The position numbers were made by a program, and so were the translations under genes. Positions 18,235 to 27,481 of a DNA stretch of 64,000 nucleotides are shown one piece after another. The stretch lies in NCBI RefSeq assembly GCF_022347565.1, contig NZ_JAKRGH010000006.1, positions 62,001-126,000 of the forward strand, read 5' to 3'. The notes beneath the pieces were generated by a model. It ran no database searches. It was given only the letters and a program-made list of their open reading frames with translations, and was not told the DNA's origin. The stretch comes from Vibrio sp. Of7-15. Its GTDB lineage: Bacteria > Pseudomonadota > Gammaproteobacteria > Enterobacterales > Vibrionaceae. The stretch's first letter is position 1, and each line of letters starts with the position of its first letter.

Positions 18235-19365
18235 ATGATTAAAATTTGCCGTTCTAAGCTTTCATTTAATGTATATAGGTTAGCGATAGGTCTGGTTATT
18301 TTATTCGCCTTATTTGTTGCAACTTATTACACTTTTTTTCATCAGGGCTCAACTCAGCACTCCCGAGAAGTGAATGCTGTTTTACAAAAGAGTACAACTC
18401 AGGTATTTGAACCTGTCTTACCCGGCACCCTATTATCTTTTCCTAAAGATTTTGTTAGTCACCCTAGCTATCAGCATGAATGGTGGTATATCAATGCCAA
18501 TGTGAACAGTGCTGATGGTCAAGAGTTTGGTATTCAGTGGACATTATTTCGTTTTGCAACGGCTGATAACAATGACTCAGGTTGGCAGTCACCACAGATG
18601 TATATGTCTCATGTCGTTATTACTTCTGAAGATAAGAAATGGGCTGAACAGAGATTTGCTAGAGGGGGCATAGGCCAAGCTGGGGTTAGAGCTAACCCAT
18701 TTCGAGCTTGGATAGACAATTGGTCATGGTCTTCACCAGATATACAAATATTTCCTAGCACACTTCGAGCGGCATCTGATGATTTTAGCTTTCAGTTACA
18801 CATGGATAATGCAGGTCCAATTGTACTTCAAGGTGATAAAGGTTATAGCCAAAAACACGATCAACTCCCTATTGCATCGCATTATTTCAGTATGCCATTT
18901 TTAAAAATTGAGGGAGCTTTGGTTCTCGATGGACAAGATCTGACAGTAAAAGGGGATGCTTGGCTTGATCGAGAATGGGGAAGTGGGATGGTTGATCAAG
19001 AACAACAGGGTTGGGATTGGTTTTCTTTTCATTTAGATGATGGGCGCGCACTCATGGTGAGTCAATATCGTCATAACTTTCAACAACCACATAAATTTGG
19101 GTCCATTTCTGAACCTAGCGGCTCCGTGACTGTGCTCACACATCAAGATATTAGAATGACCCCTTTACAAACGACGAAGTTAAGTAATGGCAGGCTTATT
19201 CCTCTTCAGTGGATGATTGATATACCCAAATATGGCATTAATTTGACGACTCAACCAGTGCGGAAGGAACAATGGTTACCCTTCTTGATTCCATATTGGG
19301 AAGGCCCTATTCATGCTGTCGGTAGCCATACGGCAAAAGGGTTTATGGAGTTGACGGGGTATTAA
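18235..19365 (+). CDS. AttH/CrtC-type lipocalin-like protein
   Basis: A 376-residue protein with one N-terminal membrane helix (about 13-37) followed by an extracytoplasmic domain. The motifs HEWWYINANV (early), PQMYMSHVVIT, and WLDREWGSG...WDWFSFHLDDGR are characteristic of the CrtC/AttH family, in which two lipocalin-like barrels are fused. CrtC enzymes hydrate carotenoids, but no carotenoid genes are nearby, and in bacteria without carotenoids these proteins occur with AttEFG-type transporters, as here. The role is unresolved. Weak ribosome-binding site; same operon as the preceding two genes. Confidence 0.85.
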   Translation: MIKICRSKLSFNVYRLAIGLVILFALFVATYYTFFHQGSTQHSREVNAVLQKSTTQVFEPVLPGTLLSFPKDFVSHPSYQHEWWYINANVNSADGQEFGIQWTLFRFATADNNDSGWQSPQMYMSHVVITSEDKKWAEQRFARGGIGQAGVRANPFRAWIDNWSWSSPDIQIFPSTLRAASDDFSFQLHMDNAGPIVLQGDKGYSQKHDQLPIASHYFSMPFLKIEGALVLDGQDLTVKGDAWLDREWGSGMVDQEQQGWDWFSFHLDDGRALMVSQYRHNFQQPHKFGSISEPSGSVTVLTHQDIRMTPLQTTKLSNGRLIPLQWMIDIPKYGINLTTQPVRKEQWLPFLIPYWEGPIHAVGSHTAKGFMELTGY

Positions 19366-19705
19366 TTGTGACCAATCAACCCAGTAGAATAATTGGTCAA
19401 AATATTTACTTCATGAATCCTAATGGTCAAAAAAATGACCATCAATAATTTGTATTGGTTTAATATTTATACTATTTTTACAGGTTAACTGTAATTTATA
19501 TATTTTAATATTAATCATTATTAACCTGCTTTCTAGTTAACTGTTATTAAAGGAAAAGTTTTTTTTGAATTCAAATTTTCATGTATTTTTATTGTCGGTT
19601 TTTAACTATAAAAGGGTTTGATATATCAAAAAATTGACGTTATTATCTCCCGCAAATTGGGTTCTGCCAAAATACTGGTAGTAAGAGTAAAATACGGAGT
19701 TCAAA
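19366..19705. promoter_or_regulatory. AT-rich control region of the tad/flp operon with TGACC repeats
   Basis: No gene is seen in these 340 bp. TGACCAAT (19369-19376) and ATTGGTCA (19392-19399) are inverted with a 15-base gap; ATGGTCA (19423-19429) and TGACCAT (19436-19442) are inverted around AAAAAA. Four TGACC/GGTCA half-sites within 75 bp suggest a regulator binding region. The first pair directly follows the attH stop and could also fold as an attH 3' hairpin. The rest is very A+T rich up to the AATACGGAG ribosome-binding site of the pilin gene. Confidence 0.45.
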
Positions 19706-19927
19706 ATGATTACTTCTCTATATGTTAAAGCTCAGCTTGCTTTAGAAGATTTTAAAAATGATCAGCGCGGTGTTACAGCAATCGAATACGCAATTATTGG
19801 TGTTGCGATTTCTGCGATTGTTTTAGCTATGTTCAATAGTGACCTTAAAACTGCTTTACAGGGAGCAATGACAAAGATTACTACTGCAATTGGTAGCGCA
19901 GATAAAACTGCCGCTCCTAGTGGTTAA
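19706..19927 (+). CDS. flp: Flp-type type IVb pilin
   Basis: A 73-residue prepilin. The leader ends at Gly22 and the mature protein begins VTAIEYA, with the conserved Glu and Tyr at +5 and +6 that define Flp pilins; a hydrophobic helix follows (IIGVAISAIVLAMF). The leader is acidic/basic (FKNDQRG) as usual. It is the major subunit of the thin tad pilus used for adhesion and biofilm. It is the first gene of the tad operon, with its own 340-bp control region. GGAG precedes the ATG. Confidence 0.95.
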   Translation: MITSLYVKAQLALEDFKNDQRGVTAIEYAIIGVAISAIVLAMFNSDLKTALQGAMTKITTAIGSADKTAAPSG

Positions 19928-19947
19928 TTCGTAGAGTTGTCTAATAA

Positions 19948-20385
19948 ATGACTATACAAATTTGGTGGTTGATACTGTTCGCCACCTTATGTAGTTTTGT
20001 TTGTTACACTGATTTTCGATATCGAAAAATATCAAATCAAACAGTCTCATTTATATTTGTCATTAGCCTTATTTTTTTGATAAAAAATGACAGTTATATA
20101 TCATTTTTGATTTCTTTTTTGGTTTTAATTGTCGGTTTCTTTCTATTTTTGTTAAAGGTTATTGCAGCAGGAGACATTAAGCTCTTGGTTGCGTTATCTT
20201 TGGCCATAAAACCTGAATTTGTGATGCTATCATTGTGTGTGATACTAGCCCTTGGTGGACTAATCGCTATAATGTATCTGATTTATGGTTTTTTTACTGA
20301 TTTACAACAAGTTCGACAACGAGGGATTCCCTACGCCATTCCAATTTGCTTGGGTAGTTTATTGGGTATTGCCGCGTCTCTTTAA
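19948..20385 (+). CDS. tadV: TadV/CpaA prepilin peptidase
   Basis: A 145-residue short form of the A24 aspartate prepilin peptidase, with about four or five membrane helices. The two catalytic Asp are visible in CYTDFRYRKISN (near residue 25) and AAGDIKLL (near residue 74). It cleaves the Flp leader and probably those of TadE and TadF. The short length without the N-terminal methylase part is typical for tad loci. It follows flp after 20 bp. Confidence 0.93.
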   Translation: MTIQIWWLILFATLCSFVCYTDFRYRKISNQTVSFIFVISLIFLIKNDSYISFLISFLVLIVGFFLFLLKVIAAGDIKLLVALSLAIKPEFVMLSLCVILALGGLIAIMYLIYGFFTDLQQVRQRGIPYAIPICLGSLLGIAASL

Positions 20386-20394
20386 GAGGTAGAG

Positions 20395-21195
20395 ATGAGC
20401 TCTAAACTGATTTTTATCATCGCTTTTTTTGCTATTGCTGTTGGATTATATGGTTTGTCTGATCAGTTATTGCAGTCTGAGCCTACTACTATTACCGAAC
20501 CCACTGCACCTACACCAGAAAATAAAATTCGCATCTGGACGACCAAAGAATCTCTTGCGGTTGGTGAGCCCATTACTCACTCAACTCTATCAACAACTAT
20601 GATCCCTGAATCCGAGGCCAATGCATTAGGCATTGTTGATGATGTTATTATCGACTATGTCCCTGGCGCTGTTAGTCGTTTAGCTCTTGATAAAGGAGAA
20701 GTGGTTACCCCTGATATGATTGCCACACCAGATCAAGATGGCTACGTTGACTTCATTATTGAAAAGAATCGCGTCCCTTATGCGATTGAGGTGGAAAACA
20801 CTTCCGTGGTTGGAGGGGTAATTACTCATGGAACACGCATTGATATTCTAGCCTTAGTCACTTCTGAATTAAGTTCGGAGGTAGAAACTACGGTGGCAAG
20901 CAGTAAAAATGTGTCACTAACTCCAATCTTGATGGACATCAAAGTATTGCAAGTGAAAAAAACAGATTCCGAAGAAGCGTTAGATGAGTCCATTTTACAA
21001 AATGTCAATTTGATTTTAGAACTAACTCGTAAGCAAGTGGCTACGCTTACTATTGCTAAACGTATTGCTGAATTAGAAGTTCATAAGTCGGCGGGTATTG
21101 ATAGTGCGAAAGATTTAAGTGCGAATGCCGGTGATGTGTTACCAGAATTTAAAGCGATTAAAGAGTATCGAGCTGGAGAAGTCATTGTTAAGTAA
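20395..21195 (+). CDS. rcpC: RcpC/CpaB pilus assembly protein
   Basis: A 266-residue protein with one N-terminal membrane helix (about 5-23), then a SAF-like domain (IWTTKESLAVGEPITHSTLS) and the RcpC/CpaB domain with the typical VTHGTRIDILALV segment. In tad systems it is a periplasmic/inner-membrane partner of the secretin. GAGGTAGAG precedes the ATG. Located between tadV and rcpA as expected. Confidence 0.88.
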   Translation: MSSKLIFIIAFFAIAVGLYGLSDQLLQSEPTTITEPTAPTPENKIRIWTTKESLAVGEPITHSTLSTTMIPESEANALGIVDDVIIDYVPGAVSRLALDKGEVVTPDMIATPDQDGYVDFIIEKNRVPYAIEVENTSVVGGVITHGTRIDILALVTSELSSEVETTVASSKNVSLTPILMDIKVLQVKKTDSEEALDESILQNVNLILELTRKQVATLTIAKRIAELEVHKSAGIDSAKDLSANAGDVLPEFKAIKEYRAGEVIVK

Positions 21196-21204
21196 GGGAA
21201 ATAA

Positions 21205-22533
21205 GTGATTAAATTGATAAAAAGACTTTCCTTCTTGGTTTTTAGTCTGGCTATTTGTACTCCTGCTTTAGCGCAGCGCTTGATCAATTTAGCGGAAGGG
21301 GATGCAAGAACCATTAATGTTCAGACAGATATTGGCTCTGTATTTATTTCTGATCCTGAAGTTGCAGATTATCAGGTTATAGATCAAAAGAAAGTGGTCG
21401 TATTTGGTAAAAAGTTAGGTAACAGCGCACTGCTTATTTTTGATGAAGATGGTAAAACACTGGTTAGTAGAAAGCTTATTGTTAATAAGAGTTTAACTAA
21501 TATTCAGCAACAAATTCAGCTCAAATACCCTCATACAGAGGTGTCAATTTATAATGTTGGCGATCAAGTTGTATTGAGCGGGATTGTTTCTACGGAAGAA
21601 GAGCGCGACGGCATCAATGAGCTTGCTGGGGTGTTGTTAGGTAAAAAATCAGAAGATTATCAAATCGAGTGGGATTTGGGTGAAAATACTTACGAAATGG
21701 AGTTTATGAAACGTCGCCATTTTGATGGTTTGGTTAACAACATCGAAGTCAATGTGACCAAACAAGTCAATGTAAAGCTGTCGGTGGCGGAAGTCTCTCA
21801 CTCTTTTATGGAAGAGTTTGGTATTCAGCTTGGCTCTACAGGGCAAACGGCAGGCGTATTTACTGATTATTTAACACATTTTAGTGCCAGCGATATTGTG
21901 TCGGTGATTACTGCTATTGGTGATGATAATGTCGGTCAAGTTTTGGCTGAACCAAACTTATCGGTTATTTCAGGTGAAACGGCGAGTTTTCTCGTTGGTG
22001 GTGAACTGCCTGTAGTGACAATTCTTGATGGTGGCACGAATGTGCTTTATAAAGAGTTTGGTGTTCGCTTAGAGTTGATGGCTAAGGTCCTTCGAGATGA
22101 CAAAATTCGTTTATCGATGATGCCTGAGGTTAGCTCACTTGATAATCAATTCAGCAATGAAACTTATAATCTTCCATCTTTGAAAACTCGCCGTGCTCGT
22201 ACAACGGTTGAGTTAGGAGATGGGCAAAGTTTTGTTCTTGGTGGCTTACTAAGTACGGAAGATCGAGAGTCTCTTAAAAAAGTTCCCTTTATTGGTGATG
22301 TACCATTGATTGGTTCTTTATTTCGACATACTAAGACAGAGCGTACAAAAACAGAGTTGATTATCGTTGCAACGGTAAATTTAGTGCAGCCTATTAAGGC
22401 ATCTCAAGTTCAATTACCAACCATGCAAAAAACTTCTACGCTAGAGCGCTTCTTAGCTGTAGATGTGAATTATACCAAAGCGGGTGACCGCTGGGCTAAA
22501 CAGATTCTCGCGACCGGGGGGTTTAAAAAGTGA
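21205..22533 (+). CDS. rcpA: RcpA/CpaC secretin of the tad pilus
   Basis: A 442-residue secretin. A signal peptide ends near residue 23 (TPALAQ), followed by the pilus-secretin N-domain (RTINVQTDIGSVFISDPEVADYQVID), a BON-like part and the C-terminal secretin domain with VLAEPNLSVISGETASFLVGGELPV and VPFIGDVPLIGSLFR, both family hallmarks. It forms the outer-membrane channel for the pilus. The start is GTG at 21205 with AAGGGAAATAA upstream. Its stop overlaps the next start (ATGA). Confidence 0.94.
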   Translation: MIKLIKRLSFLVFSLAICTPALAQRLINLAEGDARTINVQTDIGSVFISDPEVADYQVIDQKKVVVFGKKLGNSALLIFDEDGKTLVSRKLIVNKSLTNIQQQIQLKYPHTEVSIYNVGDQVVLSGIVSTEEERDGINELAGVLLGKKSEDYQIEWDLGENTYEMEFMKRRHFDGLVNNIEVNVTKQVNVKLSVAEVSHSFMEEFGIQLGSTGQTAGVFTDYLTHFSASDIVSVITAIGDDNVGQVLAEPNLSVISGETASFLVGGELPVVTILDGGTNVLYKEFGVRLELMAKVLRDDKIRLSMMPEVSSLDNQFSNETYNLPSLKTRRARTTVELGDGQSFVLGGLLSTEDRESLKKVPFIGDVPLIGSLFRHTKTERTKTELIIVATVNLVQPIKASQVQLPTMQKTSTLERFLAVDVNYTKAGDRWAKQILATGGFKK

Positions 22534-23060
22534 TGAAAAAGTTAGCTTTGATACTTGCGGCATGTTTTTTGGTTTTAAGTGGGTGTGCTGATTACGTAGG
22601 TGAAAGTCGAGGGGCGCAAATTGAAGTCGTCCCCGTTACTTATTCTATGAGCTTAAAAGTGAAACCTGATCAGCAAGATAAAGCCCGTGCAAAGCTAGAT
22701 GGGTTTATTAATGAGCACTGGCAGTATGTTAGCTCACAAGGTGCGACCATTGTTTGGCGAACTAAATCAGGGAAAGAAGTGGCTGATATGTATTATAAGC
22801 AACTGTTATCTCGTGGTGTGAGCCAAGATAAGCTGTCTATAGAACAGGGTGATGCTGGTTTTGGTGCTCGGTTTGATTTAGAACTGAAAACGACAGTGCA
22901 TAAATCCATTCTACCTATTTGCGATTATCCTAGAGTGGGGCATTACAGTGAGCTTGCTCGAGGTTGCTTCTCTGAGAGTGCTCGTTGGCAATCTATGGTA
23001 AACCCAGAAAAAATGCTTACAGTGTCACCTCCTGCCCAAACAGAATCTTCTGTAAATTAA
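22530..23060 (+). CDS. RcpB/CpaD-like tad lipoprotein
   Basis: A 176-residue lipoprotein: signal peptide with lipobox LSGC at Cys19. The middle part (IVWRTKSGKEVADMYYKQLLSRGVSQDKLSIEQG) suggests a circularly similar OmpA/CpaD-like fold with a hydroxyl-radical-like GxxxxxL pattern, but I cannot place it in a family with certainty. Position between the secretin and TadZ genes is where RcpB or CpaD occurs in other tad loci, so it may assist secretin assembly. It overlaps rcpA by 4 bp. Confidence 0.7.
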   Translation: MMKKLALILAACFLVLSGCADYVGESRGAQIEVVPVTYSMSLKVKPDQQDKARAKLDGFINEHWQYVSSQGATIVWRTKSGKEVADMYYKQLLSRGVSQDKLSIEQGDAGFGARFDLELKTTVHKSILPICDYPRVGHYSELARGCFSESARWQSMVNPEKMLTVSPPAQTESSVN

Positions 23061-23114
23061 AAATTATAATAGAATTAGCTGCTGAAATTAGCCAGTTAGC
23101 TGGAGTTACGATAT

Positions 23115-24359
23115 ATGTTTGATTTGGTCGATCTTCTTAGTAAAAATGAAACAAAAGAAGATATAAAACAAGAAAAGATCACCTCCGTATTATTTTATCA
23201 AACTGATGTATGTCAGCAATTAGTGACTGAAGCTTATCGATTTGAGGGAATTGTTGCTCCTGCTGTATTAGAAAACACGGATGCAAAAATAAAAGAGTTT
23301 GTTCGCGAATCGAGCATTGAAATTGTACTTGTTGAGCTGAATAACAGTGCAAATGTTACACAAGATGCTGAGCGTATCAGTCACTTACTGCCTAACCATG
23401 CTTCGGTGATCGTTATTGGTAGCGAAGATGCTATTTCAACGATTCGTAACTTAAAAGCAATGGGCTTCTACTATTTATTTTGGCCAATTACCAAGCAAGA
23501 GCTCATTGATTTTGTTCGTAGCGTAAGTGAAAACCGTGAGCGAAATAAAGGGCCAGGTCAAAATAGAAAAGCCAAGCAAGTGAGTATTATTGGCAGTAAA
23601 GGTGGTGTAGGGGCTACGTTGCTCACCACGGAAATCTCATGCTTACTCGCGACTGAAAAAAAAGCCTCTTGTTTGGTGGTTGATCATAACTATGGGGGCG
23701 GTAACCTCGATATTGTTATGGGCTTAAAACAGTTTGAGAAACGAAAACTCCAGCCAGGATCCCTTGCGTCTAATTTAGATGAAGCATCTGCACAAAGCCT
23801 TGTTACAAAGCAATCTTCCATGTTGTCTATTTTGGCACTGAGTTCTGATGAATTAAATGATCAGGAGTTGAAAGATTATACCCGAGCTGTGGCAAAAGAG
23901 GTGGCGGGGGATGCTAACTTCATTGTGGAAGATCTGTCTGCATCAGCGGGCTTCACTCCAGATCCTAAAGCATTAGTCACCTTGTGCGATAGCATTGTTT
24001 TGGTTATCGAGCCTTCTGTTTCTTCTTTGCGAGATGCGGCAAAAATTCGTAGTGAAATTGCCAAAGAAAACAATAATTCAGCTTTGCGTATTATAACGGT
24101 GCTTAATTATCGTATTCCTCCACGGTTAGCGACGGTAACGGAAAAAGAAGTCGAAAAATTTTTGGGGCAGCCAATTGATGTTATTTTGCCGTATGAGCCC
24201 AAAGTCGATTCTGTACTCCTTGAAGGTAAACGTATTTATGGGACAAAACTGAAAATGTCTCAGGGGGTACGTAAGTTAACCTCACTCCTACTTGGTGAAG
24301 AAATTAAAAAGAAAAAATCACTGCCGATAAACCTGTTTACAAAGAAGGTTAAATCATGA
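23115..24359 (+). CDS. tadZ: TadZ/CpaE localisation ATPase
   Basis: A 414-residue protein with an atypical receiver-like domain (about 20-140) and a ParA/MinD-like ATPase domain (about 150-400). The deviant Walker A is SKGGVGAT with Lys162. The receiver part has no clear phosphoacceptor Asp (VLVEL in the expected strand), as usual for TadZ. TadZ places the pilus machine at the cell pole. It overlaps tadA by 4 bp (ATGA). Confidence 0.92.
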   Translation: MFDLVDLLSKNETKEDIKQEKITSVLFYQTDVCQQLVTEAYRFEGIVAPAVLENTDAKIKEFVRESSIEIVLVELNNSANVTQDAERISHLLPNHASVIVIGSEDAISTIRNLKAMGFYYLFWPITKQELIDFVRSVSENRERNKGPGQNRKAKQVSIIGSKGGVGATLLTTEISCLLATEKKASCLVVDHNYGGGNLDIVMGLKQFEKRKLQPGSLASNLDEASAQSLVTKQSSMLSILALSSDELNDQELKDYTRAVAKEVAGDANFIVEDLSASAGFTPDPKALVTLCDSIVLVIEPSVSSLRDAAKIRSEIAKENNNSALRIITVLNYRIPPRLATVTEKEVEKFLGQPIDVILPYEPKVDSVLLEGKRIYGTKLKMSQGVRKLTSLLLGEEIKKKKSLPINLFTKKVKS

Positions 24360-25636
24360 TTGGTGCGAAAGAGATTTATGTTGGTATCCGTAATCAAATT
24401 TTTGATGCTTTGGAAGCCGACGCTGTTGCGAATTTGTCTCGTGAGCAACTTAGTCAGCAGCTCAATAGCGCGGTAGAACTGCTTATTGAGCGCGAGCGGT
24501 TACCAGTCCCTACGGTGGTACGCAGTGATTTTGTTAAAAGCCTTGTTGATGAGCTTATTGGTCTTGGTCCATTACAGAGCTTAATGGATGACGATACCAT
24601 TACGGATATTATGATCAATGGGCATGAAAATGTCTTTATCGAGCGCAATGGTTTGGTTGAAAAAGCCAGTGTGAATTTTATTGATGAGCACCAATTATTA
24701 GAAATAGCGAAACGAATCGCTTCTCGTGTTGGCCGTCGTGTGGATGAGTCTCAACCAACTTGTGACGCTCGTTTGGCTGATGGTAGCCGTGTCAATATTG
24801 TTATTCCGCCCATTGCTATCGATGGCACCTCTATTTCTATCCGTAAATTTAAAAAGCACAGTATCGATTTTGCTAAGCTGTGTGAGTTTGGTGCCATGAG
24901 CCCTGAAATGGCACAGCTTTTAATGATTGCTTCACGCTGCCGTTTGAATATTTTGATTTCAGGAGGTACGGGCTCAGGTAAAACAACCATGCTGAATGCA
25001 CTTTCGCAATTTATTGCCGAAAATGAACGTATTGTCACCATAGAAGATGCCGCTGAACTAAAATTACTTCAGCCCCATGTTGTACGTTTAGAAACACGTA
25101 CCGCTGGTATTGAAAATACAGGTGCTGTTTCTCAGCGTGATCTGGTGATTAACTCTTTGCGTATGAGGCCAGATCGGATTGTTGTCGGTGAGTGTCGTGG
25201 TGGTGAAGCGTTTGAGATGTTACAGGCGATGAATACAGGCCATGATGGTTCCATGTCGACTCTCCATGCCAACACTCCCCGTGATGCATTAGCTAGGGTG
25301 GAAGCCATGGTAATGATGGCAACCAGTAACTTACCGCTAGAGGCGATCCGTAGAACCATTGTTAGTGCTGTCGATTTAGTTATTCAGATCAGCCGATTAC
25401 ACGATGGTAGCCGTAAAGTGATGAGCATTACGGAAGTGGTCGGTTTAGAAGGCTCAAACGTAGTCCTGGAAGAGATATTTAGGTTCCAGCCTATGGCATA
25501 TCAAGCTGGGGGAGATGGTAAAGTTAAAGGGAATTTTGTTACCGCTGGTTTAATGCAGCGCTCTGTTTTAGTTGAAAAAGCGCGCTTTTTTGGTTTGGAA
25601 GAACAATTGAACGCCGCATTTAGAGCTGGGGCTTAA
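24356..25636 (+). CDS. tadA: TadA/CpaF secretion ATPase
   Basis: A 426-residue GspE-superfamily ATPase that powers pilus extension and, in tad systems, retraction. Walker A is [10 protein letters not shown] (Lys209), the Asp-box and Walker B region is [21 protein letters not shown], and the His-box is [16 protein letters not shown]-terminal domain and length are as in TadA. Overlaps tadZ by 4 bp and is followed by tadB after one base. Confidence 0.96.
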   Translation: MIGAKEIYVGIRNQIFDALEADAVANLSREQLSQQLNSAVELLIERERLPVPTVVRSDFVKSLVDELIGLGPLQSLMDDDTITDIMINGHENVFIERNGLVEKASVNFIDEHQLLEIAKRIASRVGRRVDESQPTCDARLADGSRVNIVIPPIAIDGTSISIRKFKKHSIDFAKLCEFGAMSPEMAQLLMIASRCRLNILISGGTGSGKTTMLNALSQFIAENERIVTIEDAAELKLLQPHVVRLETRTAGIENTGAVSQRDLVINSLRMRPDRIVVGECRGGEAFEMLQAMNTGHDGSMSTLHANTPRDALARVEAMVMMATSNLPLEAIRRTIVSAVDLVIQISRLHDGSRKVMSITEVVGLEGSNVVLEEIFRFQPMAYQAGGDGKVKGNFVTAGLMQRSVLVEKARFFGLEEQLNAAFRAGA

Positions 25637-25637
25637 C

Positions 25638-26555
25638 ATGCTTTACCTGTTTGTTTTAGGCTTTGGCTTAGCCATTCTCTTATTACCATTGCTTAAAAAG
25701 AAAAAGCACACTGATTATCTGGAAGAGTATAATAAAACGGTATTTGTTGATTCGATGACTTCTGATCAACAAGCGGTAAATATGCAGTCCTTATCAGATC
25801 GCACTTTTTTACAAGACCTATCTCAGCGCTGGAGTAATTTACAATATCAAATCGGTAAGTTAGCCGTTGTAAAAGTATCGTTCTTTACTCTCGTTCTATT
25901 AGTGGTTGGCTTTGAAATAAATCAAAGCTTTATTCGTGGTTCACTTCCTTTGGTTTTATTTCTGACCGTTATCTTTGGTTATATCATGGGCTATTTGTGG
26001 TTACAAAAACGTGAACGAACCATGTTTGAAGAGTCCTTCCCTGATGCGTTAAATATGTTAACTAGTGCGGTTTCTGCTGGTGAAAGTATTATGCATGCCA
26101 TCATGTTTGTGGGTAAATCATTAGATGGTGAGGTCGGAAAAGAGTTTAAAGTCATGGGGGATCGCCTTCAGTTAGGGGAGTCTCCTGATAGTGTTTTTCG
26201 TAAGTCGTGCCGTCGTTTTCCTTATCCTTCCTTTCAGTTTTTTGTCATTACGTTACGTGCCAATATGAGTCGTGGTGGTCAGTTAAAAGATGTGATGACC
26301 AGATTAAATCGATTGATGTTTGAAGCGCGAGCCATAGAAAAAAAGAAATACGCACTAACATCAGAGGCTCGTACGTCGGCAAAAATTGTAGGGGCTATAC
26401 CGTTTTTCTTCTTGTTCATGCTTCAATATTTAAGCCCAGAAAACTATGAATTTGTGATGTTTAACCCTGCGGGGCGCCCGATTCTTTATTACGTTTTGAT
26501 CAGTGAAGCCATAGGCATCACCATTATCTGGTTGCTGATGAAGAGTGTTCGATAA
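25638..26555 (+). CDS. tadB: TadB inner-membrane platform protein
   Basis: A 305-residue T2SS-F-type membrane protein. Helices are seen near residues 1-20, 80-98, 100-120, 255-270 and 283-303. The cytosolic T2SS-F core contains FPDALNMLTSAVSAGESIMHA and LRANMSRGGQLKDVM, typical for TadB. With TadC it forms the platform for TadA. Overlaps tadC by one base (TAATG). Confidence 0.93.
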   Translation: MLYLFVLGFGLAILLLPLLKKKKHTDYLEEYNKTVFVDSMTSDQQAVNMQSLSDRTFLQDLSQRWSNLQYQIGKLAVVKVSFFTLVLLVVGFEINQSFIRGSLPLVLFLTVIFGYIMGYLWLQKRERTMFEESFPDALNMLTSAVSAGESIMHAIMFVGKSLDGEVGKEFKVMGDRLQLGESPDSVFRKSCRRFPYPSFQFFVITLRANMSRGGQLKDVMTRLNRLMFEARAIEKKKYALTSEARTSAKIVGAIPFFFLFMLQYLSPENYEFVMFNPAGRPILYYVLISEAIGITIIWLLMKSVR

Positions 26556-27481
26556 TGTTAAGTGATCTCCTTCCTCAGAGTGTCAAGCTGTGGTTGCTTG
26601 ATCCTAGAACGCAATTGTTTGGGATGCTGCTGCTATTCACTGCGGGCTTAATATTATTATTGGTCCAGTTTTTTAATGCCTTAAAAAGAAAGAAGCAGCT
26701 AAAAGATTACGATATCTCGGTAGAAAGCTATCAACAAGATACAACGCCTTGGTTATCTCAACTCTCTCTTTATTTCAGTAAGCTTTTCTCTAGTAACGAA
26801 GATGAAATTCAAGATAAATTTACAGCCGCAGGCTTTTATGACTCTAAGCTGGCACCATTATACATGCCTATAAAGTATGGGGTGTTGCTGGCAGGTGGGG
26901 TTGCTATTTATTTGTTAAGCGCTGAGCTTGAATGGCAGCAAATGAGCTTAATTGTTATCGGAGCCAGCTGGTTGGTTCTGGTTATTATTGTGCCCGATTC
27001 CTATTTAGCTGCACGTTCGAAAAATTTACAAAATAAGATCTCAGGGCAATTGCCTTATTTACTTGATTTAATGGCTGTTTGTGTTCAGACCGGTATGACT
27101 GTGGAAGCTGCGATGACGTATTTAGGCAAAGAAATGGCAGGCTTCGATAAAGACTTAAGTTATATGCTCAATAAAACCAATGACAGAGCAAAGCTCGTAG
27201 GGCTAGAAAAAGCATTGGAAGAGTTATATACGAGGGTTCCTTCTAATGAAATGCGAAGCTTTGTAATGACCTTAACACAGAGCTTGCAATATGGTACTTC
27301 GATTTATCAGGTTTTAACTACATTAGCGTCTGATATCCGTGACGTTCAAATGCTTCAATTGGAAGAAAAAATTGGTAAATTAGCTGCAAAAATGTCCATT
27401 CCTCTTATCGTCTTTATTATGGTACCTATTGTAATTTTGATTGCGGCCCCTGGTGTAATGAGGATGATGTCTGGTGTCTAA
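26555..27481 (+). CDS. tadC: TadC inner-membrane platform protein
   Basis: A 308-residue paralogue of TadB with the same layout: N-terminal helix (about 20-42), two central helices (about 105-150) and two C-terminal helices (ending VPIVILIAAPGVMRMM). The T2SS-F core contains LPYLLDLMAVCVQTGMTVEAAM, typical for TadC. Overlaps tadB by one base and tadD by eight. Confidence 0.93.
   Translation: MLSDLLPQSVKLWLLDPRTQLFGMLLLFTAGLILLLVQFFNALKRKKQLKDYDISVESYQQDTTPWLSQLSLYFSKLFSSNEDEIQDKFTAAGFYDSKLAPLYMPIKYGVLLAGGVAIYLLSAELEWQQMSLIVIGASWLVLVIIVPDSYLAARSKNLQNKISGQLPYLLDLMAVCVQTGMTVEAAMTYLGKEMAGFDKDLSYMLNKTNDRAKLVGLEKALEELYTRVPSNEMRSFVMTLTQSLQYGTSIYQVLTTLASDIRDVQMLQLEEKIGKLAAKMSIPLIVFIMVPIVILIAAPGVMRMMSGV

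Noticed and set aside
19630-19690. Sigma-54 promoter before flp
   Set aside because: A minus-strand TGGC...TTTGC pair exists, but the spacing between GG and GC is three bases too long and the orientation is wrong for flp.
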